A stretch of DNA of 64,000 nucleotides from Raffaelea ambrosiae (lineage: Eukaryota; Ascomycota; Sordariomycetes; Ophiostomatales; Ophiostomataceae), in contig PCDI01000003.1 in NCBI GenBank assembly GCA_002778195.1, forward strand, positions 1,092,295 through 1,156,294. Reading direction: 5' to 3'. Numbering within the stretch: the first letter of the stretch is position 1; every line of letters starts with the position of its first letter. The notes beneath the pieces are model-generated. The model searched no databases. It was given only the letters and a program-made list of their open reading frames with translations, and had not been told where the DNA came from. Made by a program: the position numbers and the translations under genes. Below, in pieces: positions 45,021 through 56,889 of this stretch.

Positions 45021-48000
45021 GCCAGGAGAAGGCGGCTGTGAGGCCATGGCACGCATGCACGGGAGAGGTACATTCGGCCTCTCTCCAGCAGGGCCCATCA
45101 GGAGCGGGCGGCCGAGGGGGGAGGGAGAGGAGAGGGCCACACGCCTGCCGTCCGTGTGATGCCCAGAACTGGTGTAAGTGGCAGGCGTGCTGGGCATCGG
45201 ACGTCGTCCAATAGTGTGTGTGGAGGCCAGTGGACAAGGGGTCTGCCCAATGATGGACAACCAGGGTGGTCCTCACCACGAGAGCGTAGCAGGGGGGGTG
45301 GGCAGTGGTTTGGACCAGGGGGTGATGGGATCTCTCTTTTTTTTTTCTTTTTTCTTTCCCTCTCTTTTCTCTTTTGGGCTTCTCCTGTTCGGGGACTTTT
45401 TTTTTTAATCTTCGGTTTATTTTTGTCTGTTCGTTTTGGGCCGTAGTCTTCTTTGGCCATGTAAGATTGGGGTATGTGTGCGAGCAGCCCTCGCGCAGGG
45501 TCTGGCGGAGCAAACGGGAGACGGGTCTCGCTATGAAAGGGGGTGTGTATATCGGGGGCGTCTTTGCTGCTCGCCAATGGCGTGTACGAGCCCACGTCTT
45601 GAACGGTAGCTGCTCGTACAGACTTGCATAGGCCACAACGACCGAGGACTCATAGTATTGCTTCCTCTGCAGACCAGCTTGTCAGCAAGCCACGCCAAAT
45701 CAAAGTCCTTTCGTTGGCTCGAAGCGTCGTGTCCCACTGGCTGGGAAATTAAGCATATGTTCGACAACATTCGACAGGAAGCAAGTACCATGTAGTTACG
45801 CGCTGGCCGATCCATTTGCCTCTGGCGCTGAGCGGCGACATGGACAGAGGCCAGGCCACTCCACGAAGCCAATGGGGGGCAACCGCTCAGAGAGACCGTC
45901 TTGGACGCCCGTTTCACAGCTGTAAGTGAGACGCCGTGTCCGGTAGGCCGTCAGCAGTCTCTGCAGGGCCAGATGCAGAGGCAGCACCCCAAGACACCCG
46001 CCGACGATCGCCGTTGAGCTTGCCATGCTGCCGATTCTTTCTTCTTTTGGCTTGCTAGCGGTCTCGGGTCCTGTACGAGTAGTGCACCGTCTACTTTCTT
46101 TTTTTTTCGCCTTCCTCGGCAGCTCTGTGCCCAGCATTTCAGCATCTGTGCACCGCCTACTATGTAGACGGCCGTTTAGTCCGGTCCCTGCGAGATACAT
46201 GTGAGATACTCTCGGGTATGGAAGTCTCCTGAGGAGGCGAACCGGCCAGACCCACACCAGCCGTATTAGTGGGCGAATAGAGCGCGCGGCTCCCCGTACT
46301 TTATTTGATGATTCGCTTTTGCTTGGGGGGGGAGCGGCCAGCGGGCACACAGCAGCCAGTCGTCTCCTGCCAAGAGCCAGAACCTCCTGAGAGTGGGGCC
46401 CGTCCCGGTCGCTCTTTCTCGGTTTGTGGAAATTGGCAGGGGTTGCGGCCACTGCCAAAGGCCAATACTCTACTCGTACTTACATGGTGGTCCTGCTCGT
46501 ACAAAGTGTGCAGGCCACCAATAATACTGACGTTCCGACCCAGTCCAGAATCTCTGCCATTGTTCTCGTCCGCTCTGCGTGTACCCTGCACTTGTACGAG
46601 CATGCATGCCATGCGGAGTTCTCCTCCCCTCTTGCTTCTCCGGGACCTCTCTGCGTCGTGCCTCTTATGTAATCCCATTTGGCTGTAAGAGTACACCACG
46701 GCACGGGCTTTCTTATCCTGCCGACTTGGCTGGCCAAATACATAGCAACTAACTACTTTGTACTATGTAGTCTATCGACACAATCTCACAGCAACTGCCC
46801 GATTCTGTCTTAGCATGAGGAGCACAGATCCGAGCTGGGCGGGCGCGATGGAGCCAAACCTGAGACAAAATGACGAGATCGGAGCTGGTACAGGAGTGCG
46901 GATGGCAAAGCAAGGCCCTCCGTCCTCCTGTCCAGCAAGGACGGGTTTGCGGGAGGGTGGTATTCTGAGCTGGCATCGGCCAGAGTCACAGAAGTATTGA
47001 GAATGGCATCACCGGAGAGGAGAGGTGGTAGCAACTCTCCGTCCATGGGCACGCACCGTTGCAAGCCACACGCCAGGGGCAGAATACGAGAACCTCCGGC
47101 TCGGTCTTGCTCGGAGTGCAACAGAAAGAAGAAAGAGGGGGCCCTCCTCATGGCTGTCGACCAATGGAGGCGACGAGAATGGTGGTATTCTGTTCTGGAA
47201 AGCCTGGGAGGCAAGGCCACCACGGGCAAGCACGGCCAGCATGACCAGCCAGCCCGCCAGCCATAACCTCAGGAAAAGGATTCGATCGCGCCCCAGGTGC
47301 CGCCAATAGTGAGCAATGTGAAACAGGGTGGTCCCCCGCTCTCGAGCTTCAGACGGCTGGCTCAGCCACGCCGTGTGTGGAGACAGGCACACACACTAAT
47401 GCAGGAACCGGATAGGCAGGCCAGAGGGCGAGGGCGGCGGCACCAAGGGGGAACCTGGGGGAAGAGGCAAGAGACGGACAGAAAGAAGGCGCGCCTGGCC
47501 AATCACGCAGCCTGGTTACGCTCTGGAAAGGACATGCAGGTTTTTTTAGGGTTTTTTTTTTAAAGCTGACCAGGGCGCGTTTCGTGCCGAGCATGAACAC
47601 ATGAGTGGCTGAGTGTCGTCGAGAGTAAAGCCGGCCCAGCCAGGCCGCCGATGTTTATGCCCTGTGATTCCGAGAATCTACTGTGTACCAAGGCATGTCT
47701 GCTTTCTGTGGCTGCCGTCCAAGCAGTGTGATTTGTTTGTTATGCTCGCTGGTCTTCAGAAGGTTGGGGGCGGTCGCGTATCGCCATCGCAAAATGGGCA
47801 TGGACGCAAAGCACTTCTCAACTCCAGCGCGTGGTTACTATGTAGTTAGTAGGAGACACACACAAGGCTTGCTTTTGCGCGCAGACCGTTGCTAAAGAAA
47901 GAAACGGAGGCTCGGTCGTTTCTCGTTTCCCCCTGGACGGTGGCCTGGAGGCAACGCTGGCTACAACCGAAAAGGAAGCGAGGCCATACCAGATACGGTG

Positions 48001-51000
48001 CTGGATGCTACCCCGTTTTTGGGAAGGGGGGTTGTTTTTCTCTTTTCTTTGCTTTGTTGTTGCCGTTGTTGTTGTTGTCGTTGTTCTGCTGCTACGTAGG
48101 CGGGTCGCCATGAGAAATCAAAAGAAAAAAAAGAAAAAAAAAAGACCACTTCTACATAGTACTATTCGCGTGGCTCGAGCCCATTGGCAACGCCCATAGC
48201 GGCACGGGCAAGCGAGGAGGAAGATAACGAGAACGAGCAATTGATTCCTCACAAGTGTTAGCATGCATACCTACTCGTAGCAATGCTCGTACTGTGGAAT
48301 CCATTTTGGATCCTGTTCCTACAATGCCATCCTCAGAAGACGGTGGTGGCCGCCAAACAGGCCACGCCATCATCCTTATTTTACGGAACCTCCTGCAGTC
48401 CGTTTGATTTTAGACTTAAAAATAACCCTTTTTTAAGGGACGTTTTAGAGATTGTTTAGAACAGACGGCGCCTGGCGAACGGCGACCGCTAGGAGGGGCG
48501 GCCCCCGTGGTGCCAAACGACTGGCCAGGAGAGCACTCCATTTGTGTTTCGAAGGCAGGTGTGCGTCTCGCCACCCTATTTCCTTATTCTTCTACATAGT
48601 ATTATCCCTCCCTACGAGTACTCCGGAGTCCGCACCTCCTGCGGTGGACTATTGTTTGACCACACAAAAAGCTTCCCAGCGGATGCGACATCGGTTTGCC
48701 AGCTCCAGTGGAGTCTGCAGGTGGTCTGCTCTCTCTGTGTCTTTTTTCTTCTTGTTATTTTTTTTGCGACCATTCCGACTGGGGTCTTTCCGTGATTGCT
48801 GGCCCACTGCTGGCAAGACGTCAAAATCAAAGATCCAACATCAGCGTCACAGAGGCGTTGAAGAAGAAAGCAAAGAAGAAAGCACGAATACAACGTGGCC
48901 AACGCTTGCCTTCTCTGTTTGCGGTAAGGTGCTCGTGTGGGAACAGGCGGGAACAGGTGGGAGAGAGCCTTTTGTGGTGGGCAAGTGGTGTCACTCGGAA
49001 GGGCTGTCGTCCCCAGGGCCAAATGCACTTTGAATGCGCCTAATATTTCTCTTTTCGAGAGAGCGTTTCTCCATCTTCCGTGCAACTACATAGTACACCA
49101 GACCAGCACAAGCTGGCCGTTGCGGACGATCGTGTTTCATGTTTGTCGAAAACAGTCCCTCTCTTGACAAAAATAGTACAACGGAGAAGAAAAGGGAAAG
49201 GCTGGCTCTTGTGTGATGCCGTTCTCACGCTGTTTCTCGTCTTTTTTTTTTTGGCTCTGATTCGGCTTTTCGAGGCTACCGTTCCATCTCTCCCTCCTCT
49301 TCCTCGTCCAATCTGCGATGCGTCGAAGCTGTCGAGCTGTGGCCGGCATCTCCATTTTGTCGCACCAGTCGGGAATAAAAAATACGAGGAAGCTCGGGAG
49401 GTTGGGGGAGAAAAAGGTGCGCTCGAACACTCGTCGTACTGTTACCATGTACATACCCACCGCACACAACCCCAAGATACTCGCCAATGGGCACAGACAC
49501 TCTCCTTTCGTCTTGTACCCTCCCTCTCCTTTTTTTTCCCCTCCCCTTCCTCGCTGTCCTACCACCGTCCACCCAAACGGGCAAGCCTCCTCCTACGCTG
49601 TTGCTCAGGCGCAATGTTCTCTTCGCTATGGCCCCCAATTTCGCTGTGCAGTAGCTACTAGCTAGTCAGTCAATAGACTTTTCCCTTTCTTTTTGCTCTT
49701 GTTTTTCACCGCTCTCCACCTCGGCTGCGAACCTCGACGACCTCGCTTCCCTCAATGGGATAAGTCGCCAGGCATGTGCACCTGTTTTTCTTCTTCTTCG
49801 CATCCGCAGATACGTCCCAAAGCCACAGCGCGTTAATAACACGCGGACTGGCTTTAAAATTGCACATACGTGATTCGGTGTATATGGCAAGTTACGGTGT
49901 ATCTTGCTCTAGCACACTCTACAGGTCAGCAAGATCACACAAAAACGGTCGTGTAATAAGCCGGGGAGATTGCAACTTCCAATGGTCTGCTCAACTGTCT
50001 GCGCAGTAGTGCAGTTAGTGCGTTCCGGTCTTTGGTTTAAGCTCACAAGGCCAGCAGTAGTGCCTGAGTAAAGCCTGTCGTGACAGGCGCTGTCCTGTTG
50101 GGGCGGCTTGCGGGAGGGCGACCGGGGTGTTAGGGAGGAATCCAGGCACCGGGCGCACATGGCTGTTTTGCGCATATTCAGTTGCCCGACGCCCTGCAAA
50201 CATGGCAAACACACAGACGGGACAGGGGGGCTGCAATGGTGGTGTTGGCAGCTTAACAGCTTTTAGCAGCAGCAACTGCTCATTTCTGGTAACGCTCTAT
50301 CTAACCCCCTCCCCTTTTTCGTACGAGTAGTAATATTATCCCTTTCTATTGTCTTGTCGTTCTCCCCCTTTTCTCTCTTCGTATCATGAAACGAAACAGC
50401 GGTGGCTCAGGAAACACTTCACGGGGGAGGCTTGGAGCACAGGACATCTAGGGGCTACTCAGCCCGTCTTTTGCTATTATGCAATATGCTTAACAGCAAC
50501 GACGGTCGTTTTAATGGTACGGCTGGGTCCCGTAGAGAAAGAAAGGAAACATTCCAGGGAGCGGAAGCCGATCAAGTGATGCCCAAACCCCGGGAATCCT
50601 ATTGCCAGGGGGGAAGTTTGCGGCAGTGTTCGGATGGAAAGTTTATGCTTGCCCATGGCCAGACCTACGAGTATGCGCTGTCTACGAGCATGCTCCTTGC
50701 TCGCTGATGCGCATTGAAGGAGATGCATCCCCCAGGCCTCAGTGGCGAGAAGCTTGCAGCCAGTCGTCGCAGGGAACGGCATGTTCGGTCCAGTGGCTAG
50801 TCATACTGCGAGCACATATAGTACGAGTACATGGTATCTTACTACTGACTAACTATGTGGTACTACGAGTATGCATGTCCAGAGTACACCGTAATTGCGT
50901 GCGACCTGCCTGGACTCCTCAGTTACACGGACCTTGCAGTCTGTGATGGCCAAGTGGGCTCAGAAGCTACCTGGACGTTGCAGTTGCAGGAGAAGAGGAG

Positions 51001-52107
51001 AGTTGGTCTGCATCAATAGGGGCAGGTGCTCCGGGAGGCATCTGCCCGCACGTTTTTTTCTTCTTTTCTACCCGTCTCTTTTAGAGTACAAACGAGTAGT
51101 AAGATACTTTCTTATCTGCTTTACAGTTTGTCTGTCGTACTACAAAGCACATGTAGTATTGCATTCACCCTGCTCCCGGCAACCGCGTGCTGCAGTGAAC
51201 AGACACGTTCGTTACAGGGGGGTAAGTATCTTATGTTGACATTTGAGCGGATAGCACCATCCGGCCGGCCGCGTGTCACGGCCTGCTCGTACTGTGTAGA
51301 AGAGTACTCGTTCCGGGCGGAAGTGCTCGGCCAAATGGTCAGATACCATAATGGAGAGAATGGGGGAGTACTTTTTGGACTATCCTTTCTGTGAGGTCAT
51401 ACTACGATATGTACTACCGTAGTATGTAAATAGTGACAGCCTCAGGGGAAAGGCGGACAACGAGAATAACACGCCAAGGAGTGCAGGGACCAGGTTGGCC
51501 CTGTCCTTGCCCAGCAAGTTCAGGGCTGGGACAGAAGATCGTCTGGTTCCCCAAAAATATCTTACAGGCTGAGTCTATTTTTCCCCTTAGCTCTTGTATG
51601 CCTTGAGCCCTTGTAAGGTTTCCCAAAGAGTATGCCAAGCAAGAAAAAAAAAAGAAAAAAAAAGAAGAAAAGAAAAAGAGGACCTTCCAAGAAGAGTTTT
51701 TCCATTACTATGTACTCATACTATGTACACTGAACACAGCCGTGCTCGTCCTCGTACGAATACCGTGGTACAAGACGTAAACAGCATTGTTCACGCAAAG
51801 CCGTGACCTTTGCATAAGGTTTGCGTTGTCTGCCAGTTTCCCTGCTCTGGACCCCTCGTGGAGGAAATTGCAGAGGCTGCATCCAATAGCAATTACGTGA
51901 AAGCCCATGTCTGTTTAAACGCACAAGCCCTTTCTGGCTGGACCTTCTGTTTTCCAACTTGCAACTATTGACAACGCTAAACCCATATCAGATCGCCGTT
52001 GCCCCATATTCGTCCTTTTGGCCAATGTGCCTGCTGATCTTTCTCACTTCCGTCTGCCCCGGCTTCTGGTCTCTCTGGTCTGATCCGTGAGTCTGGCTTG
52101 GGCTTTT

Positions 52108-52131
52108 TACATAGTACATAGTACATAGTAG
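52108..52131. repeat. Triplicated TACATAG motif
   Basis: Three adjacent copies of TACATAG (7-8 bp spacing) on the plus strand, the densest example of a motif scattered through the surrounding gene-poor DNA. Confidence 0.85.
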
Positions 52132-53649
52132 TTCTTTTTATTTCTTTTTCGTCTACTCGTACTCGCTTTGGCATCTGATCTTCAGTGTTATTGTCGTACT
52201 TCTCTTTACCTATGGGGAAAGAGAAAAAAAAAGAAAAAAAAAACCGTTCTGCCCTTGTGCACAACCCAAGAGCCGAAGCCGCCGTTTGCCTTGTTGTCTT
52301 GCTTTTCTTTTTCTTGTGCGCATGTTCTTGTGCTCGCCTAGCCTTTCTAGCTTCCCCGGCGCCGGAATTCTAGACCAACGCGATTATTACGTTAACTAAT
52401 CCTTGACAAGTATTGGCTTTCACTGTGAGACTACTCTGTCGGCAATCCTGTATGGACCATGTGGCAGACCACGGTGTGCATAGCGTTGGTCAACAAACCA
52501 AGCATGCTCTAGTTGGTCAGCGGAAGGTTTTTGTGTACTCATCGCGTCTGACGATTCACTTTGAAAAGACGGCCGAGGCAACGAACGGTGTGTGGCTTTC
52601 GGATAAAAATTGCTACTAATAGTATTACTTTGTACTATGTAAGATAAGATGCACAGGCCTACCCTGGCAGCTGAACAAATAGAACAAAAAAAGAAACGTT
52701 CCCTTTCAAGCCGCGAGAACAAGGGGTGCGCCTAGGATCCCAGGGCAAACCCGGGAAAGGCCGCGATCATGGGGAGACAGAAAAAAGAACAGAAGAAAAA
52801 GAAAAGGGGGACAATGCTACGATACAGTACAGGCACGGTGTAAACAGGAGGGCTGCAGCTCACCGATTGGAGAACCGAGACTTTTATTGGTTCTTGTCCT
52901 CATCTCATTCCTGCAGGCATCCCCAGCACACCGCACTCGTGTTCACAAAAGGGATGAGTGAGCAGTTTTCGTCTCTACGAGTAATAGGTCCCCAAAATCC
53001 CAAGAGCCCTGATGCCTGTCCTGGTGCCTGTCTGTCCATTCGTCCATTCGTCCAGAAATAGGAAACATTTCTGGACACCCAAATGAGATACAAAATACCT
53101 TCCTATTCCACGGAGGTACTAACTATGTAGAATGCAAAAGGGGAAGGTAGCGCGCGGGGGAGGGCCGACTTAACCAAGCAAAAAAAGTACTACTATTAAT
53201 GCTGAGTTGTTTTGTTTGTGGCTGCTTGTTTGTTGTCCGGATTGACATATTTTCTGAATACGTTGGTGTATGAACTAGAAATACAAACACGTGTAGCAAA
53301 CACTGTAGAACTGCAAGGTACGTGCAATCATAACGAGTGGGAGTAGTAGTAAGGATGCGTGCTATGCTGTTGATGCGTGCGTGAGTTGAATCTCAGTGGC
53401 CAACTTGAAGCTGGGAGGCAAAATATTACAGCCTTGGTCGTAGTTTGTTGCATAAGTGACCTCAGAGTACACAAACAATTATTTATTTCAAAAATTTGAG
53501 TCAAAGGTCAGCAATCGGTTGAGCCTTTTCTGTTTCCCTAATCAGTTGTCAACAACTCGGTGGCAAGATGAGTTTGCATCTGAGACATATCTGGTTGTCA
53601 ACCTCACACTCCCTTGACAGACAACGAACAACTCGACTCGGCAAACAGA

Positions 53650-55900
53650 GCTACGCCTGTCTATATAAAGAGTCCTTTTCAACTCTCTCTCCGAAACTGT
53701 TTTGAAAATTCTCCCAGCAACAACAAAATGAAGAAGAGCGCCTCTTAATAACAATCCGCAAACCACCCGAGTACTGCACAAAAAATGATCGACTCTTTCA
53801 GGATGCACTTGGCAAGATCATCGTAGCTCATCAGTCTATCCAGTAAGTTTGATTATTTTTATTAATTTCTTTTTTTACGTTCTAAACCCAATACCCTTCT
53901 AACGTCACGTTCTGCAAGAACGATTTGAAGTCGATATACCAAAGCACCCCCGGATACATGCCCCCATCGTCATAAGGAGAGCCGCCAGGCAGAAGTTACG
54001 GTCCCGCTTTATACCACTCCTACCGGACGAGTTATACCTCCTGCTCGCAACTGTAGTTTGGTATATTCCCGCCAAGAGGAGAAAATCATTCTTTCTTTTC
54101 TTTGTCCAGCACGACTGATTGTGTAATCGTTCGACAAAGTCCCACCTAGTCACACACCCGCGCCACGATGGCGGGACTCTTACACCCTGCCCCAGACACA
54201 ACGCAGAGGGCGGCGAAGTCCAGACTAGATATGCAACGCCAACTAAATGCCCGTTGATAGTGTGTTCCGACAAAAAGACGACGGACATGTTATCTTCGAA
54301 GAGGGGCCTGAACAGATCAACCTCAAGACCGCCAAGAAATCTGTTTGAGAGGGGGGCTGCTCCATATGAAGAAAGACCAACATGGTGACAGATTTTCCTT
54401 TCCATCCACATATCCGGGGTGTTGAGCATTGGCATAACCGCGAACATCTCTATCAACACGCACAACAAGCTGTGGATGATATTTCTGGATGCCAACATCA
54501 AATACACAATATCTCGGTCACAAACCCAGGGAACTTGTGACGAGAAAAGTGATCAGATTGACCAGTCTGGACACTTGGTCTTCGTGCTGCAGAGCCCAGC
54601 CGCGGATGAGACCGACCAGAAGAAGTCAGATGGCCTTGCAGCCAATGGCCTTTGGAACCAGCTGCAAATGGTCGCCCCAGTACACAGGACAACTCTTCTC
54701 ACCATGCTCTTATCCAACGCAGCATCAAAAGAGCGGCTCACAGCGCGAGATGATAGCAGCAGCTTCTACAGAAGAGACTTGGGAGGCTGGCTACCGAGCG
54801 CTGCTGTCCCGCGTCTCGTTAACCAGAGATGTGGTCCATTCTTGCTCGTCGTGCTCCTTCCAGCTTGATTTTCTTGTTCAAAGCAGACAAGGACTCCTCG
54901 TGGCCGACTGTGGCAGAACGGGGCATTTTCGCCAACCTTCGATTTGTATGGGATTATGTCCTTCAGTTCCCAAACGCATGATGGAATGGGTATCGAACAT
55001 TCTAGAGAAACTGTGTCGATATTAAAACCCGCAACCCTCGCCTGTCCCGAAGAGACAGTTCGAATGTTCTTGCCCAGTTGGGGGAGAGGAACGAGGCATG
55101 AAACGCAACCCACGAATCGAACTCGACCGTTTTCTTTTTCGGGAAGCCATGCAGAGATATAGGCTCTATGCGGGTGTCTGTTTTGTCCCAGAGGCTGCTG
55201 AACATCCAAGAGTAGTTTGGACCTTCTCATTCCTACAAGGTTGGGACGTGCCGAAAGACTATTCTTCTTTCCTGTGACAAGGATGTCCTCTGCTTCACGC
55301 TACAACTTGCGTCTGGTCGTACTGTGGAGGTTACAACTACTGCCATTTTCCGGGTATCGCATCGAACAAGCAAAAGCCCAGCCTGGAGGATTAAATGAGA
55401 AGGCTGGTCCACCCGGGCTGTACATCACTCTCGGACCTCCATCCTCGGAAGTTAGCCAACTTGCCGGTTGTCAGGGAAAGGCACTTCCTGATCATGGAAC
55501 TGTGTTTCTCTTCCCCTCTTGAGCTTTAGGATGCCATCGATCAATCTCCATCGTGCAGGCAACGCTTGGCGGAAATCACCCGTGGTTGCCTATGCTGGAC
55601 AAAAAATGATACAGCTTCCAATCCGGCCACGGCTCTGCAGTTGGGAACCCGTAATAGACGTTCTCAGGCTGGAACAAGCATTGCTGCCAGGAACAGGCAT
55701 TGCACGTGCTTCTTCTCGTGAGGATGGAAGAGACAAGGAGCAACACGAAAATCCAATCGCCTGTTGTTTCCGCTGTCTTCAAGACAAAATAGGAGCTTTC
55801 GTCGCTTCTGTTTCATCTGGCTTCGAGAGGGCACAAAGGTCAGTCTTTCATCATCTCGGCAGCTTCGAGACAATATTCTGACGATGTGCGGGTAGAAAAC
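53650..55900 (+). other. Unassigned region, possible decayed gene
   Basis: A TATATAAAG at 53662-53670 precedes a pyrimidine-rich stretch and an open frame at 53704-53842 that has no ATG and contains ERLLITIRKPPEY and LFQDALGKIIVAHQSI. An intron-like element follows: GTAAGT at 53843, CTAAC at 53899, AG at 53918. The next open stretch (53915-54117, VDIPKHPRIHAPIVIRR) is not in a compatible phase. Open stretches of 120-178 codons continue on the plus strand to 55881 in different frames, and a 200-codon minus-strand frame overlaps at 53905-54507. I recognise no family. It may be a relic gene, or chance frames in DNA of balanced composition. Confidence 0.25.
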
Positions 55901-56889
55901 TAGCAAATCATCTGCATATACCTCGTTGTCGTCGCGCGTATCCACCATAGCAAAGTTGAAGCATGTGCATTTATTTAAAGCTGTCTTGCAATAGCAGAAA
56001 ACAATAAAGATACAAACGAGAAGTACAAAATGATGTTGAACGCTCTCGAAAAGCAAAATTCCGTCCTTGATTCGTGGGGTCGTTCATTGGCCACTGTCGT
56101 TCATTGACCACTTGGCCATCTCGTCCAAAAAAAAGAAAACAAAAAAAATCGAATCCCTCTTCCTCCCACTCTCCCTTCTGTGCGCGCGCGTGTGTGGACG
56201 AATCGCGTCTCGACATCCTCTGTGACACTTCACATCCGTCGACTTTTTCTTGTTTGTGAGGGGCACCGCTTGGAACACCCTCTTGTCGTAAGCTTTGGGG
56301 GCTTTTTTTTTTGCGGCTTCAGTGATCTGTTGACGACTCTGGCTGTTCTTGCAAGACAAACGACGGCCCTTCATCATCATGAACATGATCCGACTGGTAT
56401 CTTCGAAAAGACAACAGCCCGTTTCATCATCAGCCATATGCGTTACGACTTCTGTACGACAACCTTTCGGTTGTGTTTTGTCTGAAGAACGGAGACAAAA
56501 GGATGGCGGGGGGGAAGTTCGACACGCGTCGGGCTATATATATTATTTTCCAGTAGAACTGCGGGGCATTTAGTGGGGCCGCACAGTAGGTTATGTATGT
56601 ATGGCTGAAATAAGCATAATGAGTCATACTGTCCAATACGCGCAACGATGAATCAACTGGCCATTTGAGCCTTGTTGACCAGCGGCAAGAAACGAAAGAG
56701 CTAGCCATTGATTCAAGCCTGCCTTTCATGAGAATGAAAATACTACAATACAAAACAGGATGATGAGGGTACACTAGTTTGTTGGGGCATAAAGAACATA
56801 ATCATAACGCTGTTTCGTAGTAAACAAGTGTGTGTATGAGAACAGAGGCGGAAGAGATAAAAAGGGGGGGGGGGGTTCTTCTCCCTTTT
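55901..56889. other. Intergenic region downstream of VMS1
   Basis: Holds the 3' region of the minus-strand VMS1 gene and nothing else I can support. Confidence 0.6.

Larger units (their letters stand above)
44640..53650. other. Gene desert with dispersed short motifs
   Basis: About 9 kb in which no frame on either strand has gene-like features. The largest (minus 45796-46458, 220 codons) has no ATG-supported, conserved-looking content. 44987-45020 carries three GACCAGGCGGA units about 350 bases upstream of the adhesin start. Throughout 45.7-53.3 kb short CTACATAGTAC/TACTATGTAG and TACGAGTA motifs recur (see findings). Confidence 0.6.

Noticed and set aside
53905..54507. 200-codon minus-strand frame
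   Set aside because: Begins at a GTG, has no recognisable domain, and overlaps plus-strand open stretches; length is within chance expectation for this composition.
55664..56056. YADD-like motif suggesting a reverse transcriptase
   Set aside because: The surrounding residues do not resemble the flanking reverse-transcriptase blocks and no other retroelement domain is nearby.
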